DNA of 64,000 nucleotides, taken from NCBI GenBank assembly GCA_002270465.1, contig NQOF01000002.1, positions 62,001-126,000 on the forward strand, given 5' to 3'. Position 1 is the first letter of the stretch. Every line of letters starts with the position of its first letter. The translations under genes and the position numbers were made by a program. Origin of the DNA: Blautia hominis (lineage in GTDB: Bacteria; Bacillota; Clostridia; Lachnospirales; Lachnospiraceae). Under the pieces are notes generated by a model, which was given only the letters and a program-made list of their open reading frames with translations, was not told where the DNA came from and ran no database searches. Of the stretch, positions 1-9,210 are shown piece by piece.

Positions 1-87
1 CTTTTAAAACAGTGCAGCGGCAAAATTGATACTGTGGAAAAAAAGATGCTCAAGATGAATGAGAATGGTGAATTAAGTGAATTTTAA
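1..87 (+). CDS. xseB: Exodeoxyribonuclease VII small subunit, 3' end only
   Basis: The window opens inside a reading frame whose last 28 codons (LLKQCSGKIDTVEKKMLKMN and on, then TAA at 85-87) resemble the charged helical tail of XseB, the small subunit of exonuclease VII. XseB directly precedes ispA and dxs in many Clostridia and Bacilli, and here its stop lies 11 bases inside the ispA gene, so the two are probably translationally coupled. Only the C-terminus is visible, so the call leans on gene order. Confidence 0.6.
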   Translation, partial: LLKQCSGKIDTVEKKMLKMNENGELSEF

Positions 88-979
88 AGAAGAATTACAG
101 AAGAGGACGTATCTGGCTGAACAGGTCATCCGAAAATACCTGCCGGAGGAGTCCGGGTTTTCTAAAAATATGGCTGAGGCAGTGAACTACAGTATGCTGG
201 CAGGGGGAAAGCGCCTGCGTCCTGTTTTTATGTATGAGACATACCGCATGTTCGGAGGCAGGGAGGAACTTGTGGAACCTTTTATGGCAGCTATGGAGAT
301 GGTGCATACGCACTCACTGATCCATGATGACCTTCCTGCCCTTGACAATGACGAGTACCGCAGGGGACGAAAAACCACACATGTGGTATACGGGGAATCA
401 GCAGCCATACTGGCAGGGGATGCCCTGCTGAATTATGCCTATGAGACGGCATTTGCCGCTTTTGATATGACCTGCGCATGCGGGGCGCCTATGCAGACCA
501 GAATCGCTCAGGCTCTTAAGATACTGGGCAGAAAAACCGGTATACACGGAATGCTGGGCGGTCAGGGCGTGGACGTGGAAAACGACGGAAAACCCCTTAC
601 CAGGGAAATGCTTGACTATATATATGAGAATAAGACATCAGCGCTAATTGAGTGCGCCATGATGATCGGCGCAGTGCTTGCAGGGGCATCCAAAGAGGAC
701 GCAGAAAAAATTGAACAGGCGGCAGGCCGTATCGGCATTGCCTTCCAGATCCGGGACGATATCCTGGATGTGACGGGCAGCACGAAAGAGCTTGGAAAAG
801 CTGTGGGCAGCGATGAGAAAAACAACAAGACCACCTATGTGACCCTGGAAGGAATCGAAAAAGCGGGAGAGAAGGTCAGAATTCTGACAGAGGAAGCCAT
901 TGGGCTTTTGCAGGAGCTGCCCGGAGAAAAAGAGTTTCTCACAGAATTGCTGATCTCACTTTGCACCCGCAGAAAATAG
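77..979 (+). CDS. ispA: Polyprenyl (farnesyl/geranyl) diphosphate synthase
   Basis: A 300-residue trans-prenyltransferase that condenses isopentenyl diphosphate with allylic diphosphates, feeding undecaprenyl and quinone-type lipids. The first aspartate-rich motif is DDLPALDND (D84, D85, D90); the second is RDDILD near residue 230. GGKRLRP near residue 43 and the GGQGVDVE loop are also conserved. Length is normal for the FPP/GGPP synthase family. The GTG start at 77 overlaps the xseB end. dxs follows after 14 bases, so first-step and chain-elongation enzymes of isoprenoid synthesis share an operon. The chain length of the product cannot be read from sequence with certainty. Confidence 0.93.
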   Translation: MNFKEELQKRTYLAEQVIRKYLPEESGFSKNMAEAVNYSMLAGGKRLRPVFMYETYRMFGGREELVEPFMAAMEMVHTHSLIHDDLPALDNDEYRRGRKTTHVVYGESAAILAGDALLNYAYETAFAAFDMTCACGAPMQTRIAQALKILGRKTGIHGMLGGQGVDVENDGKPLTREMLDYIYENKTSALIECAMMIGAVLAGASKEDAEKIEQAAGRIGIAFQIRDDILDVTGSTKELGKAVGSDEKNNKTTYVTLEGIEKAGEKVRILTEEAIGLLQELPGEKEFLTELLISLCTRRK

Positions 980-993
980 AGGTGCAGTAAGAA

Positions 994-2856
994 ATGCTGT
1001 TAGAGCAGATAAAAAAAGAAAATGATATCAAGAGGATCCCCCCTGAGAATTTCCCGCAGCTTGCACAGGAGATCAGGGAATTCCTGCTGGAGCATTTAAG
1101 CAGGACAGGGGGGCATCTTGCTTCCAATCTGGGAGCTGTGGAGCTGACGATGGCTCTGCACTATGTCTTTGATTTGCCCAAAGATAAGATTATCTGGGAT
1201 GTGGGGCATCAGTCCTATACCCATAAGATCCTGACCGGGCGGAAAGAAGGCTTTGACGAACTTAGAAAATTCGGCGGACTGAGCGGATTCCCCAAAAGGT
1301 CGGAGAGCTCATGTGACGCTTATGATACAGGACACAGCTCCACTTCCATTTCTGCGGGGGTGGGGTATGTCAGCGCGCGGGATCTGTCAAATGAGGACTA
1401 CCGGGTAGTCTCCGTCATAGGAGACGGTGCCCTGACAGGCGGTCTGGCTTATGAAGCCCTCAACAACGCAGCGCAGTTAAAAAAGAATTTTATCATTGTA
1501 CTCAATGACAATAAAATGTCCATTTCCGAAAATGTGGGAGGTATTTCCCAGTACCTGAGTAATCTGCGCACAGCAGACTCCTACACAGGGCTGAAGACGG
1601 AAGTAAAGCGCACGCTGAACAAGGTGCCCGGCATAGGACCTGCCATGGTGCATAGGATCCACAAGACAAAGGACAGTATCAAACAACTGATCATTCCGGG
1701 CATGTTTTTTGAGGACATGGGGATCAAATACCTGGGACCCATCAGTGGTCATGACTGCGGCCGTATGATCCAGGTGCTCAATGAAGCCAGGAAGGTGGAA
1801 GGCCCGGTGCTGGTCCATGTGCTTACAGAGAAGGGCAGGGGATACGAACCTGCCATGCGCCATCCGGCCAGATTTCACGGAACAGCCGCGTTTGACCTGG
1901 AACATGGGATTCCCCTGGCTAACAGCGGGAAGGCCAATTACACGGATATTTTTTCCACAGTCATGAGAAAATTCGGCGACAGGGAAAAAAAGGTGGTAGC
2001 TGTCACAGCAGCCATGCCGGACGGAACAGGGCTGAAACGGTTCCGCAATATGTTCCCGGATCGCTTTTTTGATGTGGGTATCGCGGAGGAACACGCCGTG
2101 ACCTTTGCGGCAGGTCTTGCCTTGGGTGGGATGATCCCCGTGGTAGCAGTCTACTCCTCTTTTCTGCAAAGAGCCATGGACCAGGTGATCGAGGATGTCT
2201 GTCTCCAGAATCTGCATGTGATATTTGCCGTGGACCGGGCAGGCATTGTGGGAAGTGACGGGGAGACCCATCAGGGATGCTTTGATTTATCCTACCTGTC
2301 TATGATTCCCAACATGACGGTCATGGCTCCGAAAAATAAATGGGAGCTTTCCGATATGATGAAGTTTGCGGTGCGCCACAACGGTCCCATTGCAGTCCGC
2401 TATCCGCGGGGCGCGGCCTATGACGGCCTGGAAGAGTACAGGGAACCAATGGTGTACGGTAAGAGTGAGATGATCTATAAGGGAAAGGACATTGCACTGC
2501 TTCCGGTGGGGAGTATGGTAAAGACTGCGGAGGAAGTATACCATTTGCTGAAAGAGGAAGAGAAAGATCCAACACTGGTAAATGCCAGGTTCGTAAAACC
2601 TCTGGATACAAAAATGCTGGACAGCCTGGCTGATGACCACAAGATGCTTGTGACCATGGAGGAAAATGTAAGATCCGGAGGCTTCGGCAGCGCCGTGCTG
2701 GCCTATATGCATGAGAGGCATCCTCAGGTACGTGTGGAGATTGTGGCAGTTCCGGATGCGTTTATTTCCCACGGCAGCCCGGATGTGCTGAAAAAAGAAG
2801 TGGGTATTGATGCTCTGTCCATATATAAGAAGATCAAGGAGGCATACAAAGGATGA
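994..2856 (+). CDS. dxs: 1-deoxy-D-xylulose-5-phosphate synthase
   Basis: A 620-residue thiamine-diphosphate enzyme joining pyruvate and glyceraldehyde 3-phosphate to make DXP, the first step of the MEP isoprenoid pathway. The Mg/ThDP motif is visible as GDGALTGGLAYEALNNA, with later NDNKMSISENVGG. The transketolase-like middle domain carries GIAEEHAVTFAAGLA and the substrate-side segment DRAGIVGSDGETHQG. Length matches the family. The stop codon overlaps the following tlyA start (ATGA at 2853-2856), which implies translational coupling. Glyceraldehyde phosphate could be supplied by the glycolytic genes further along the window. Confidence 0.97.
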   Translation: MLLEQIKKENDIKRIPPENFPQLAQEIREFLLEHLSRTGGHLASNLGAVELTMALHYVFDLPKDKIIWDVGHQSYTHKILTGRKEGFDELRKFGGLSGFPKRSESSCDAYDTGHSSTSISAGVGYVSARDLSNEDYRVVSVIGDGALTGGLAYEALNNAAQLKKNFIIVLNDNKMSISENVGGISQYLSNLRTADSYTGLKTEVKRTLNKVPGIGPAMVHRIHKTKDSIKQLIIPGMFFEDMGIKYLGPISGHDCGRMIQVLNEARKVEGPVLVHVLTEKGRGYEPAMRHPARFHGTAAFDLEHGIPLANSGKANYTDIFSTVMRKFGDREKKVVAVTAAMPDGTGLKRFRNMFPDRFFDVGIAEEHAVTFAAGLALGGMIPVVAVYSSFLQRAMDQVIEDVCLQNLHVIFAVDRAGIVGSDGETHQGCFDLSYLSMIPNMTVMAPKNKWELSDMMKFAVRHNGPIAVRYPRGAAYDGLEEYREPMVYGKSEMIYKGKDIALLPVGSMVKTAEEVYHLLKEEEKDPTLVNARFVKPLDTKMLDSLADDHKMLVTMEENVRSGGFGSAVLAYMHERHPQVRVEIVAVPDAFISHGSPDVLKKEVGIDALSIYKKIKEAYKG

Positions 2857-3662
2857 AAGAGCGTCTGGATGTGATGCTGGTAAAACAAGGGCTTGCACCG
2901 TCAAGAGAGAAGGCCAAGGCCATAATTATGTCAGGCAATGTCTATGTGGACAATCAGAAAGAAGATAAGGCAGGCTCCATGTTTGCCGATACCGTAAAGC
3001 TGGAGGTAAGGGGCAGTACGCTGAAGTATGTAAGCCGCGGCGGACTGAAGCTGGAGAAGGCTATGGAGCGTTTCGGCGTGACCCTGGAAGGCAAAGTGTG
3101 CATGGACGTAGGTTCTTCCACAGGAGGGTTTACGGACTGTATGCTTCAGAACGGAGCTGTGAAAGTCTACGCCATTGACGTGGGACACGGACAGCTTGAC
3201 TGGAAGCTTAGAAATGATGAGCGGGTGGTCTGCATGGAACGGACCAATATCCGCTATGTGGTGCCAAAGGACCTGGGGGAGCGCGCGGGTTTTTCCTCCA
3301 TAGATGTATCCTTTATCTCCCTGACCAAGGTACTGCTGCCGGTCCGGGAGCTGCTGCTTGAAGGCGGTGAGATTGTCTGCCTGATCAAGCCCCAGTTTGA
3401 GGCGGGAAGAGAAAAGGTGGGCAAAAAAGGTGTGGTCAGAGACCCCAAGGTGCATGAAGAAGTGATCGAAAAAGTCATGGAATATGCAAAAAGTATCGGA
3501 TTTGCTGCTCTGCACCTGGAGTTTTCGCCGATCAAAGGACCGGAAGGCAACATTGAGTACCTTTTGCACTTAAAGAAAAAAGATGGAGAAGAGCCAGCAG
3601 AGGATGCCGCTCTGGACGTTCACACAGTGGTAAGCGAGGCGCACAGAGAGCTGGACAAATAG
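2853..3662 (+). CDS. tlyA: TlyA-family rRNA 2'-O-methyltransferase (S4 domain)
   Basis: A 269-residue protein with an N-terminal S4 RNA-binding domain (ERLDVMLVKQGLAPSREKAK) and an FtsJ-like SAM methyltransferase domain starting near residue 80 (VCMDVGSSTGGFTDCMLQNG). The family methylates ribose in 16S and/or 23S rRNA; older annotation calls it hemolysin A. KPQFEAGREKVGKKGVVRDP is the conserved segment around the catalytic lysine. It overlaps dxs by 4 bases and is followed 4 bases later by nadK, the usual clostridial order. Which rRNA is the target is not known from sequence. Confidence 0.93.
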   Translation: MKERLDVMLVKQGLAPSREKAKAIIMSGNVYVDNQKEDKAGSMFADTVKLEVRGSTLKYVSRGGLKLEKAMERFGVTLEGKVCMDVGSSTGGFTDCMLQNGAVKVYAIDVGHGQLDWKLRNDERVVCMERTNIRYVVPKDLGERAGFSSIDVSFISLTKVLLPVRELLLEGGEIVCLIKPQFEAGREKVGKKGVVRDPKVHEEVIEKVMEYAKSIGFAALHLEFSPIKGPEGNIEYLLHLKKKDGEEPAEDAALDVHTVVSEAHRELDK

Positions 3663-3666
3663 ACGA

Positions 3667-4527
3667 ATGGAAAAATTTTTTATCATAGCCAACTGTGAAA
3701 AAGACGAGGGACTGAAAATTTCCAAAAAGGCGGAGGCTTATCTCAAGAGCAAGGGAAAAATGTGCACCATCGGGGCAGAGAAATCCTGTGAAAGAGATGC
3801 CAATAACCATTATACAGATGCCTCTTCCATTCCGGAAGGGGTGGAATGCGTCATTGTTTTGGGCGGGGACGGTACACTGCTCCATGCAGCCAGGGACGTG
3901 GTGGACAGGCAGATCCCTCTTCTGGGTATTAATCTGGGAACCCTGGGATATCTGGCTGAGATCGACCACTCCAATATTGAGTCAGCCCTGAACCACCTGA
4001 TGTTTGATGAGTATACCATTGAAAAACGGATGATGTTAAGCGGCAGGGTATTCCATGAGGGAGAGCTTGTGGCTAAAGACGTGGCGCTCAATGATATTGT
4101 GATCGGGAGAGAAGGCCCTCTGCGTGTCACCCGGTTTCACAATTTTGTAAACGGGGAATTTTTAAACTCCTACACAGCGGACGGCATTATTATTTCCACG
4201 GCAACAGGGTCCACAGGATACAGCCTTTCCGCAGGGGGACCCATTGTATCTCCGGAGACCAATATTCTGATCATGACGCCGGTAGCGCCTCATACCCTGA
4301 ACACCAGAAGCGTGATCTTCCCGGCGGATGACGAGATAACCGTGGAGATCGGTGAGGGCAGGCAGAAAGGTATGGCACGGGCGGTGGCATCCTTTGACGG
4401 GGATACCAATGTGATCATGACAACCGGGGACAGGATCGTGATCAGGCGTTCGGTCCGTGATACCCAGATCGTAAAGATCAGCAATATCAGTTTCCTGGAA
4501 GTGCTGCGGCGGAAAATGAAGAACTGA
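3667..4527 (+). CDS. nadK: NAD kinase
   Basis: A 286-residue ATP-NAD kinase that phosphorylates NAD to NADP. The hallmark GGDGTLLHAA motif is near residue 66 and the NLGTLGYLAE segment follows, with the glycine-rich TATGSTGYSLSAGGPI motif in the C-terminal domain. Length is typical. It sits between tlyA and argR, with no good terminator before the argR promoter, so some read-through from the isoprenoid operon is likely. Confidence 0.96.
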   Translation: MEKFFIIANCEKDEGLKISKKAEAYLKSKGKMCTIGAEKSCERDANNHYTDASSIPEGVECVIVLGGDGTLLHAARDVVDRQIPLLGINLGTLGYLAEIDHSNIESALNHLMFDEYTIEKRMMLSGRVFHEGELVAKDVALNDIVIGREGPLRVTRFHNFVNGEFLNSYTADGIIISTATGSTGYSLSAGGPIVSPETNILIMTPVAPHTLNTRSVIFPADDEITVEIGEGRQKGMARAVASFDGDTNVIMTTGDRIVIRRSVRDTQIVKISNISFLEVLRRKMKN

Positions 4528-4558
4528 TAAAATGTTTCGCTGTCTATACGGCTATGGA

Positions 4559-4587
4559 TTGACAGCAGCAGAGTGTTCAAATATATG
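4559..4587 (+). promoter_or_regulatory. SigA-type promoter of argR
   Basis: TTGACA (4559-4564), a 17-base spacer and TATATG (4582-4587) lie 33 bases before the argR start. The spacing is ideal. This suggests argR-recN can be transcribed separately from the upstream operon. Assigned from sequence only. Confidence 0.6.
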
Positions 4588-4619
4588 GAACAAATGAAAT
4601 TTTATAGAAGGAGGGAACC

Positions 4620-5090
4620 ATGAAGATTGCCAGACATTCAAAGATCATTGATCTGATCAACCAATATGATATTGAGACACAGGAAGAACTGGCTGCAAAA
4701 CTGCAGGAGGCCGGCTTTGCGGTAACGCAGGCCACCGTATCACGTGATATCCGGGAACTGAAGCTGATGAAGATCGCCAAGCCGGACGGAGGCTCCAGGT
4801 ATACGGTCATGGGACCCAGGGACAGCCAGAACAGCGAGAAATACATAAGGGTTCTCAAAGATGCTTTTGTATCCATGGAGATGGCACAAAATATTCTGGT
4901 GATCAAAACGGTTTCCGGTATGGCAAATGCTGCAGGCGCGGCCCTGGACAATATGAATTACAGCGAAGTGGTGGGCTGTATTGCCGGGGATGATACCATT
5001 GCCTGCATCAACAGGAGTACAGATGACACGATCATTTTAATGGATAAGATCAAAAAAATAATCAATGCTTATGAAGAGAGTACAAGGTAA
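4620..5090 (+). CDS. argR: Arginine repressor ArgR/AhrC
   Basis: A 156-residue arginine-responsive hexameric regulator. The N-terminal winged helix includes the recognition-helix signature TQATVSRDIRELKLMK. The C-terminal oligomerisation and arginine-binding domain contains GCIAGDDTIACINRS, whose GDDT aspartates contact arginine in known structures. An AGGAGGGAACC site precedes the ATG. It lies directly upstream of recN, as is common in Firmicutes. No arginine biosynthesis genes are in this window, so its targets lie elsewhere. Confidence 0.95.
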   Translation: MKIARHSKIIDLINQYDIETQEELAAKLQEAGFAVTQATVSRDIRELKLMKIAKPDGGSRYTVMGPRDSQNSEKYIRVLKDAFVSMEMAQNILVIKTVSGMANAAGAALDNMNYSEVVGCIAGDDTIACINRSTDDTIILMDKIKKIINAYEESTR

Positions 5091-5095
5091 AAAGT

Positions 5096-6781
5096 ATGCT
5101 GGTACATTTACATGTAAAAAATCTGGCGCTGATCGACGAGATAGAAGTGGATTTTGCAGAAGGCCTGAATATTCTCACAGGTGAGACAGGCGCCGGTAAA
5201 TCGGTCCTCATTGGTTCCGTCAATCTGGCATTGGGACAGAAGGCTTCCAAAGAGATGATACGGGACGGCGCGGAATTTGCTTTTGTGGAGCTGGTTTTTG
5301 AGGTCAATGAAAAAACAGCGGCACATTTGAAGGCCATGGATATTTTTCCTGAAGATGGGCAGATTATTATCAGCAGGAAAATCACCGGGAGCAGAAGTAT
5401 CTGCAAGATCAACGGAGAAACCTGTACCGTATCTGTGGTTAAAGAAGCTGCCTCATATCTGCTGGATATCCATGGTCAGCATGAACACCAATCCTTATTA
5501 TATCCGGAAAAACAAATGGATATTCTGGATGCCTATGGCAGGGAGGATATTTGGCCGGTCAGGGAAAAGACAGCTAAGCTGTACAGAGAATATGCAGATA
5601 TGAAAAAGGAACTTTCCACCTACCAACTTGACGAGGAACAGCGGAAGCGGGAGATGGATTTTCTTGCATTTGAGATTGGTGAGATTGAGGATGCCCAGTT
5701 AAAGGAAGGCGAGGATGAAGCTCTTGAGACAGAGTACCGCCGCCTGATAAACGGTAAAAAGATCACGGAAGCACTGGATGAGATATATGAACAGACCGGA
5801 TATGAGAGGGATGGAAGCGCGGACAGGATCGGAAGAGCTGTGCGGCGCCTTGCCCAGGTTACGGAATTTGACGAAAATCTTTCCGGGCTGTACGCTTCAT
5901 TAAGTGATGTGGATGCGCTTTTAAGTGATTTTAACAGGGAACTGTCCTCTTATCTAAATGATTTCTCTTTCTCCCAGGAAGAGTTTTTACAGCTTGAGGA
6001 GAGACTGAACTTGGTGAATCATTTAAAGGCAAAATACGGAAAGACCATTTCTGATGTTTTCCTTTATAAAGAAGAGAAAGAAAAAGAACTGGAACGTCTC
6101 CGGAACTTTGAACATTACAAGGAGCAGCTGAAACATGAGCTGTCCGGGAAAGCGGAGGCACTCACAAAGAAAAGCGAAGCTCTGACAAGATCCAGAAAAA
6201 CCTGGGCAGAAAAGCTGGAACGCAAGATAACCCAGGGGCTGAAAGATCTGAATTTTCTGGAAGTGGAATTTCACATTGATTTTGCAAAAAAGGAAGTCTT
6301 CACAGAAAACGGTGTGGACCGTATCTGCTTCATGATATCCACCAATCCCGGGGAACCGGTGAAAGATCTGACAAAGGTGGTATCCGGCGGTGAGCTTTCC
6401 AGGATCATGCTTGCGATCAAGACCATTCTGGCGGACAAGGACGAGAAGGAGACTCTGATCTTCGATGAGATTGACACGGGGATCAGCGGCAGGACAGCCT
6501 GGAAGGTGTCAGAAAAGATGGCGGTCATCGGAAGGCAGCATCAGGTATTGTGCATCACCCATCTGCCTCAGATCGCAGCCCAGGCGGATTTTCATTTTCT
6601 GATCGAAAAAAATGTGGAAAATATGGGCACACGGACCAGGATCCAGAAGCTGGGCAGGCAGGAGTCCGTTAGAGAACTTGCAAGGATGCTGGGCGGTGAC
6701 AGGATCACGGACGCCGTTTTATCCAATGCTTCTGAAATGAAAGATTTGGCACGTCAACAAAAAAATACAAGATTGAAATAG
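5096..6781 (+). CDS. recN: DNA repair ATPase RecN
   Basis: A 561-residue SMC-like protein acting early in double-strand-break repair. Walker A is GETGAGKS near residue 28. The ABC signature VVSGGELSRIMLA and Walker B LIFDEIDTGISG are in the C-terminal third, separated from the N-terminal half by a long Glu/Lys-rich coiled coil (roughly residues 160-380). HGQHEHQSLL is the conserved segment after the first lobe. It begins 5 bases after argR and ends before a strong terminator. No LexA box is obvious directly upstream. Confidence 0.96.
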   Translation: MLVHLHVKNLALIDEIEVDFAEGLNILTGETGAGKSVLIGSVNLALGQKASKEMIRDGAEFAFVELVFEVNEKTAAHLKAMDIFPEDGQIIISRKITGSRSICKINGETCTVSVVKEAASYLLDIHGQHEHQSLLYPEKQMDILDAYGREDIWPVREKTAKLYREYADMKKELSTYQLDEEQRKREMDFLAFEIGEIEDAQLKEGEDEALETEYRRLINGKKITEALDEIYEQTGYERDGSADRIGRAVRRLAQVTEFDENLSGLYASLSDVDALLSDFNRELSSYLNDFSFSQEEFLQLEERLNLVNHLKAKYGKTISDVFLYKEEKEKELERLRNFEHYKEQLKHELSGKAEALTKKSEALTRSRKTWAEKLERKITQGLKDLNFLEVEFHIDFAKKEVFTENGVDRICFMISTNPGEPVKDLTKVVSGGELSRIMLAIKTILADKDEKETLIFDEIDTGISGRTAWKVSEKMAVIGRQHQVLCITHLPQIAAQADFHFLIEKNVENMGTRTRIQKLGRQESVRELARMLGGDRITDAVLSNASEMKDLARQQKNTRLK

Positions 6782-6798
6782 ATGAATCATCACATACT

Positions 6799-6836
6799 AA
6801 AAAGGGTACACAAGAGTGTATCCTTTTTTCTTTTTT
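6799..6836 (+). terminator. Rho-independent terminator after recN
   Basis: An 11-base arm AAAGGGTACAC pairs, with one G-T wobble, with GTGTATCCTTT across a 5-base loop, followed by a T-rich tract (TTTCTTTTTT). It closes the ispA-recN transcription unit and separates it from spoIVB. Confidence 0.9.
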
Positions 6837-6863
6837 AAAAAAATTATGAAAGGATGTGATTTT

Positions 6864-8066
6864 TTGTCGAAAAAGCGTAATTATCGGCGCCTTCTTTTCG
6901 TATTCTTAATAGCAGATATTATTGCAGCCGGCACAATGGGATATCAGGAGGTTAAAGACTCCATACCGGACACCTTGTATGTCCGTTCAGGAAATGAGGA
7001 TGGGATCAGCAAAATGCTGGATAATCCTCTGGTCACTTATCCGGATACCCTGAACGTGGCGGACAGCGGCACCTACCGGATTCCCTGCAGCCTGCTTGGA
7101 GTAGTTCCGCTGAAGGATGTGAAAGTGGAGACTGTGGAGGATAAGTGGGTATCTGTGTGCGGTATGCCCATAGGCCTTTATATGGACACACAGGGCGTTT
7201 TGATCGTGGATACAGGGGAAATCATAGGCAGTGACGGAATTCCCTGTGAACCGGCCGCTAACATTGCCAAATCAGGGGATTACATCCTGCAGGTGGATGG
7301 GGAAGCTGTTTCTTCCAAAAAAGATTTGATTTCCAAGATTCACGACTGTGACGGAAAACCGGTGACGCTTCTTGTAAGACGCGGGGAGGAGGAAGTTCCT
7401 ATCTCCATTGATCCGGTGTTAGGAGAAGATCAGGAGTATAAGCTGGGAATCTGGGTGAGGGACAATACCCAGGGGATCGGGACTATGACTTATGTGGAGG
7501 AGGACGGCAGTTATGGAGCGCTGGGCCATGGGATCAGTGATACGGATACAGGGGAACTTCTCGATATCTCCGGCGGGGAGCTGTATCAGGCACAGATCGT
7601 ATCTGTATTAAAAGGGACAAAAGGTAATCCCGGTGAACTTTCAGGTTACATTGACTATGATGACAGCAAAAAGATAGGGACCATTGACAGCAATACGGAA
7701 AAAGGCATATTCGGCTCTGTCAGTGAGGGATGTATGTATAAGCTTCCTCTGACCTCCATGGAAGTGGGCTACAAACAGGAGGTAGAGACCGGGGAGGCGC
7801 AGATTCTGGCAGATCTGGAAGGCGAGGTAAAGGCATATCAGGTAAATATAACAGATATTTACAGAGACCAGGCGGACACAAACAAAGCCTTTGCCATACA
7901 GGTGACCGATCCGGAGCTGCTTGCAGCAACCGGGGGGATCGTTCAGGGCATGAGCGGAAGCCCCATTGTTCAGAACGGAAAACTGATCGGCGCTGTGACA
8001 CATGTTTTTGTACAGGATTCTACCAAAGGCTACGGCATTTTTATTGAAAAAATGCTGGAAGATTAG
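6864..8066 (+). CDS. spoIVB: SpoIVB serine peptidase (stage IV sporulation)
   Basis: SpoIVB is secreted from the forespore into the intermembrane space and triggers pro-sigma-K processing. The 400-residue protein has an N-terminal membrane/signal segment (LLFVFLIADIIAAG), a PDZ domain around residues 100-190 and the S55 peptidase domain with GALGHGISD (catalytic His) and the serine motif GMSGSPI near the C-terminus. The best start is the TTG at 6864, because AGGATGTGAT sits 4-10 bases before it. Upstream GTG and ATG codons lie inside or next to the recN terminator and lack a site. It precedes spo0A, the standard order in Bacilli and Clostridia. Confidence 0.93.
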   Translation: MSKKRNYRRLLFVFLIADIIAAGTMGYQEVKDSIPDTLYVRSGNEDGISKMLDNPLVTYPDTLNVADSGTYRIPCSLLGVVPLKDVKVETVEDKWVSVCGMPIGLYMDTQGVLIVDTGEIIGSDGIPCEPAANIAKSGDYILQVDGEAVSSKKDLISKIHDCDGKPVTLLVRRGEEEVPISIDPVLGEDQEYKLGIWVRDNTQGIGTMTYVEEDGSYGALGHGISDTDTGELLDISGGELYQAQIVSVLKGTKGNPGELSGYIDYDDSKKIGTIDSNTEKGIFGSVSEGCMYKLPLTSMEVGYKQEVETGEAQILADLEGEVKAYQVNITDIYRDQADTNKAFAIQVTDPELLAATGGIVQGMSGSPIVQNGKLIGAVTHVFVQDSTKGYGIFIEKMLED

Positions 8067-8096
8067 GCAAAAAAATATCTGCAAAATCAGGTTGAA

Positions 8097-8103
8097 TGTC
8101 GAA
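8097..8103 (+). promoter_or_regulatory. 0A-box-like site upstream of spo0A
   Basis: TGTCGAA matches the core of the Spo0A-binding 0A box. It is 50 bases upstream of the -35 element of the spo0A promoter, where autoregulation is known in Bacillus. Seven-base matches arise by chance several times in 64 kb, so the position is the main support. Confidence 0.5.
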
Positions 8104-8152
8104 AAATTGATGAATGTGGCGCAATACGGTGAAAGTTGTAAGATGATTTAGC

Positions 8153-8181
8153 TTGATTATGAAAACAACTGATAATATAAT
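8153..8181 (+). promoter_or_regulatory. SigA-type promoter of spo0A
   Basis: TTGATT (8153-8158), 17-base spacer, TATAAT (8176-8181). Consensus -10 and ideal spacing, 84 bases upstream of the spo0A ATG. No clear sigma-H element was seen. Confidence 0.7.
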
Positions 8182-8265
8182 ACAAGTAGTCTTCAGAAAT
8201 GACGATTCAACAGGGCGCCCGTCATTTACTGAAGAAAAAGAGCAACATGACATGGAGGACGAGTT

Positions 8266-9060
8266 ATGGAAAAGTTAAATGTCGCTATAGCAGATGATAA
8301 TGAGAAAATGTTGGATTTACTGGGGAATCTCATCAATGAAGATAAAGAGCTGGAATTGGTAGGTCATGCCAACAATGGCGCCGATATATACGATATAATC
8401 AGAGAAAAAGAACCTGACGTTGTACTTTTAGATATCATAATGCCGAAAGTGGACGGTTTAAGCGTGATGGAACGTGTCGGAAGGGACGGCAACCTGAAAA
8501 AACATCCCGCTTTTATAGTAGTATCCGCTGTAGGGCAGGAACAGATCACAGAGGATGCCTTTAATCTGGGGGCAAATTATTATATTATGAAACCGTTTGA
8601 CAACAAGATGCTGCTGTCCCGCATCAAGCACATCAGGCAGTCCAGGGACACAAGAGTGAAGGAACTGCGCAAAGTCAATGCATATGAGGATAAGGGTACT
8701 TATTTCGAGAGAAATCTGGAAGCAGATGTGACAAACATCATCCATGAGATTGGTGTTCCGGCACATATCAAGGGCTATCAGTACCTGAGAGACGCAATTA
8801 TCCTCTCTGTCAATGACATGGAAATGCTCAATTCCATTACTAAGATCTTATATCCGACCATAGCCAAAAAACACCAGACAACACCCAGCCGCGTAGAACG
8901 GGCAATCCGCCACGCCATTGAGGTGGCCTGGAGCAGAGGGAAAATGGATACCATAGACGAGCTGTTTGGCTATACCGTGAGCACAGGAAAAGGCAAACCG
9001 ACCAATTCAGAATTTATTGCCTTAATTGCAGATAAAATCAGATTAGAATACAAGAAATAA
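8266..9060 (+). CDS. spo0A: Sporulation master regulator Spo0A
   Basis: A 264-residue response regulator that commits cells to sporulation. The receiver domain covers residues 1-125 with acidic pocket D10/D11, phosphoacceptor D56 ([13 protein letters not shown]) and K in the MKPF motif. The C-terminal Spo0A_C DNA-binding domain (about residues 155-264) contains the conserved recognition helix [14 protein letters not shown] and the sigma-contact region. GGAGG precedes the ATG. It follows spoIVB as usual. A second protein with only the C-terminal domain is encoded at 63338-63661. Confidence 0.98.
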   Translation: MEKLNVAIADDNEKMLDLLGNLINEDKELELVGHANNGADIYDIIREKEPDVVLLDIIMPKVDGLSVMERVGRDGNLKKHPAFIVVSAVGQEQITEDAFNLGANYYIMKPFDNKMLLSRIKHIRQSRDTRVKELRKVNAYEDKGTYFERNLEADVTNIIHEIGVPAHIKGYQYLRDAIILSVNDMEMLNSITKILYPTIAKKHQTTPSRVERAIRHAIEVAWSRGKMDTIDELFGYTVSTGKGKPTNSEFIALIADKIRLEYKK

Positions 9061-9210
9061 AAAGCAGCCGCAAAAAAGCACTTTTCATTGCACTGAAAAT
9101 AGGGTATAATCATTATAATAGGCAGGTTGAGATACTGTCTAAAATATGCAGGCATGGCAGCAGACTTGGGAGGTTTGTGTAAAGTTGCCTGACTGAAGGA
9201 GGGTATTTCA

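Noticed and set aside
6793-6799. CATACTA as a sigma-G -10 element for spoIVB
   Set aside because: Transcription would start inside the recN terminator stem and no matching -35 is present at the right distance.
9082-9099. TTTTCA/TGAAAA hairpin as terminator after spo0A
   Set aside because: Six-base AT-rich stem without a T-tract; too weak to call.
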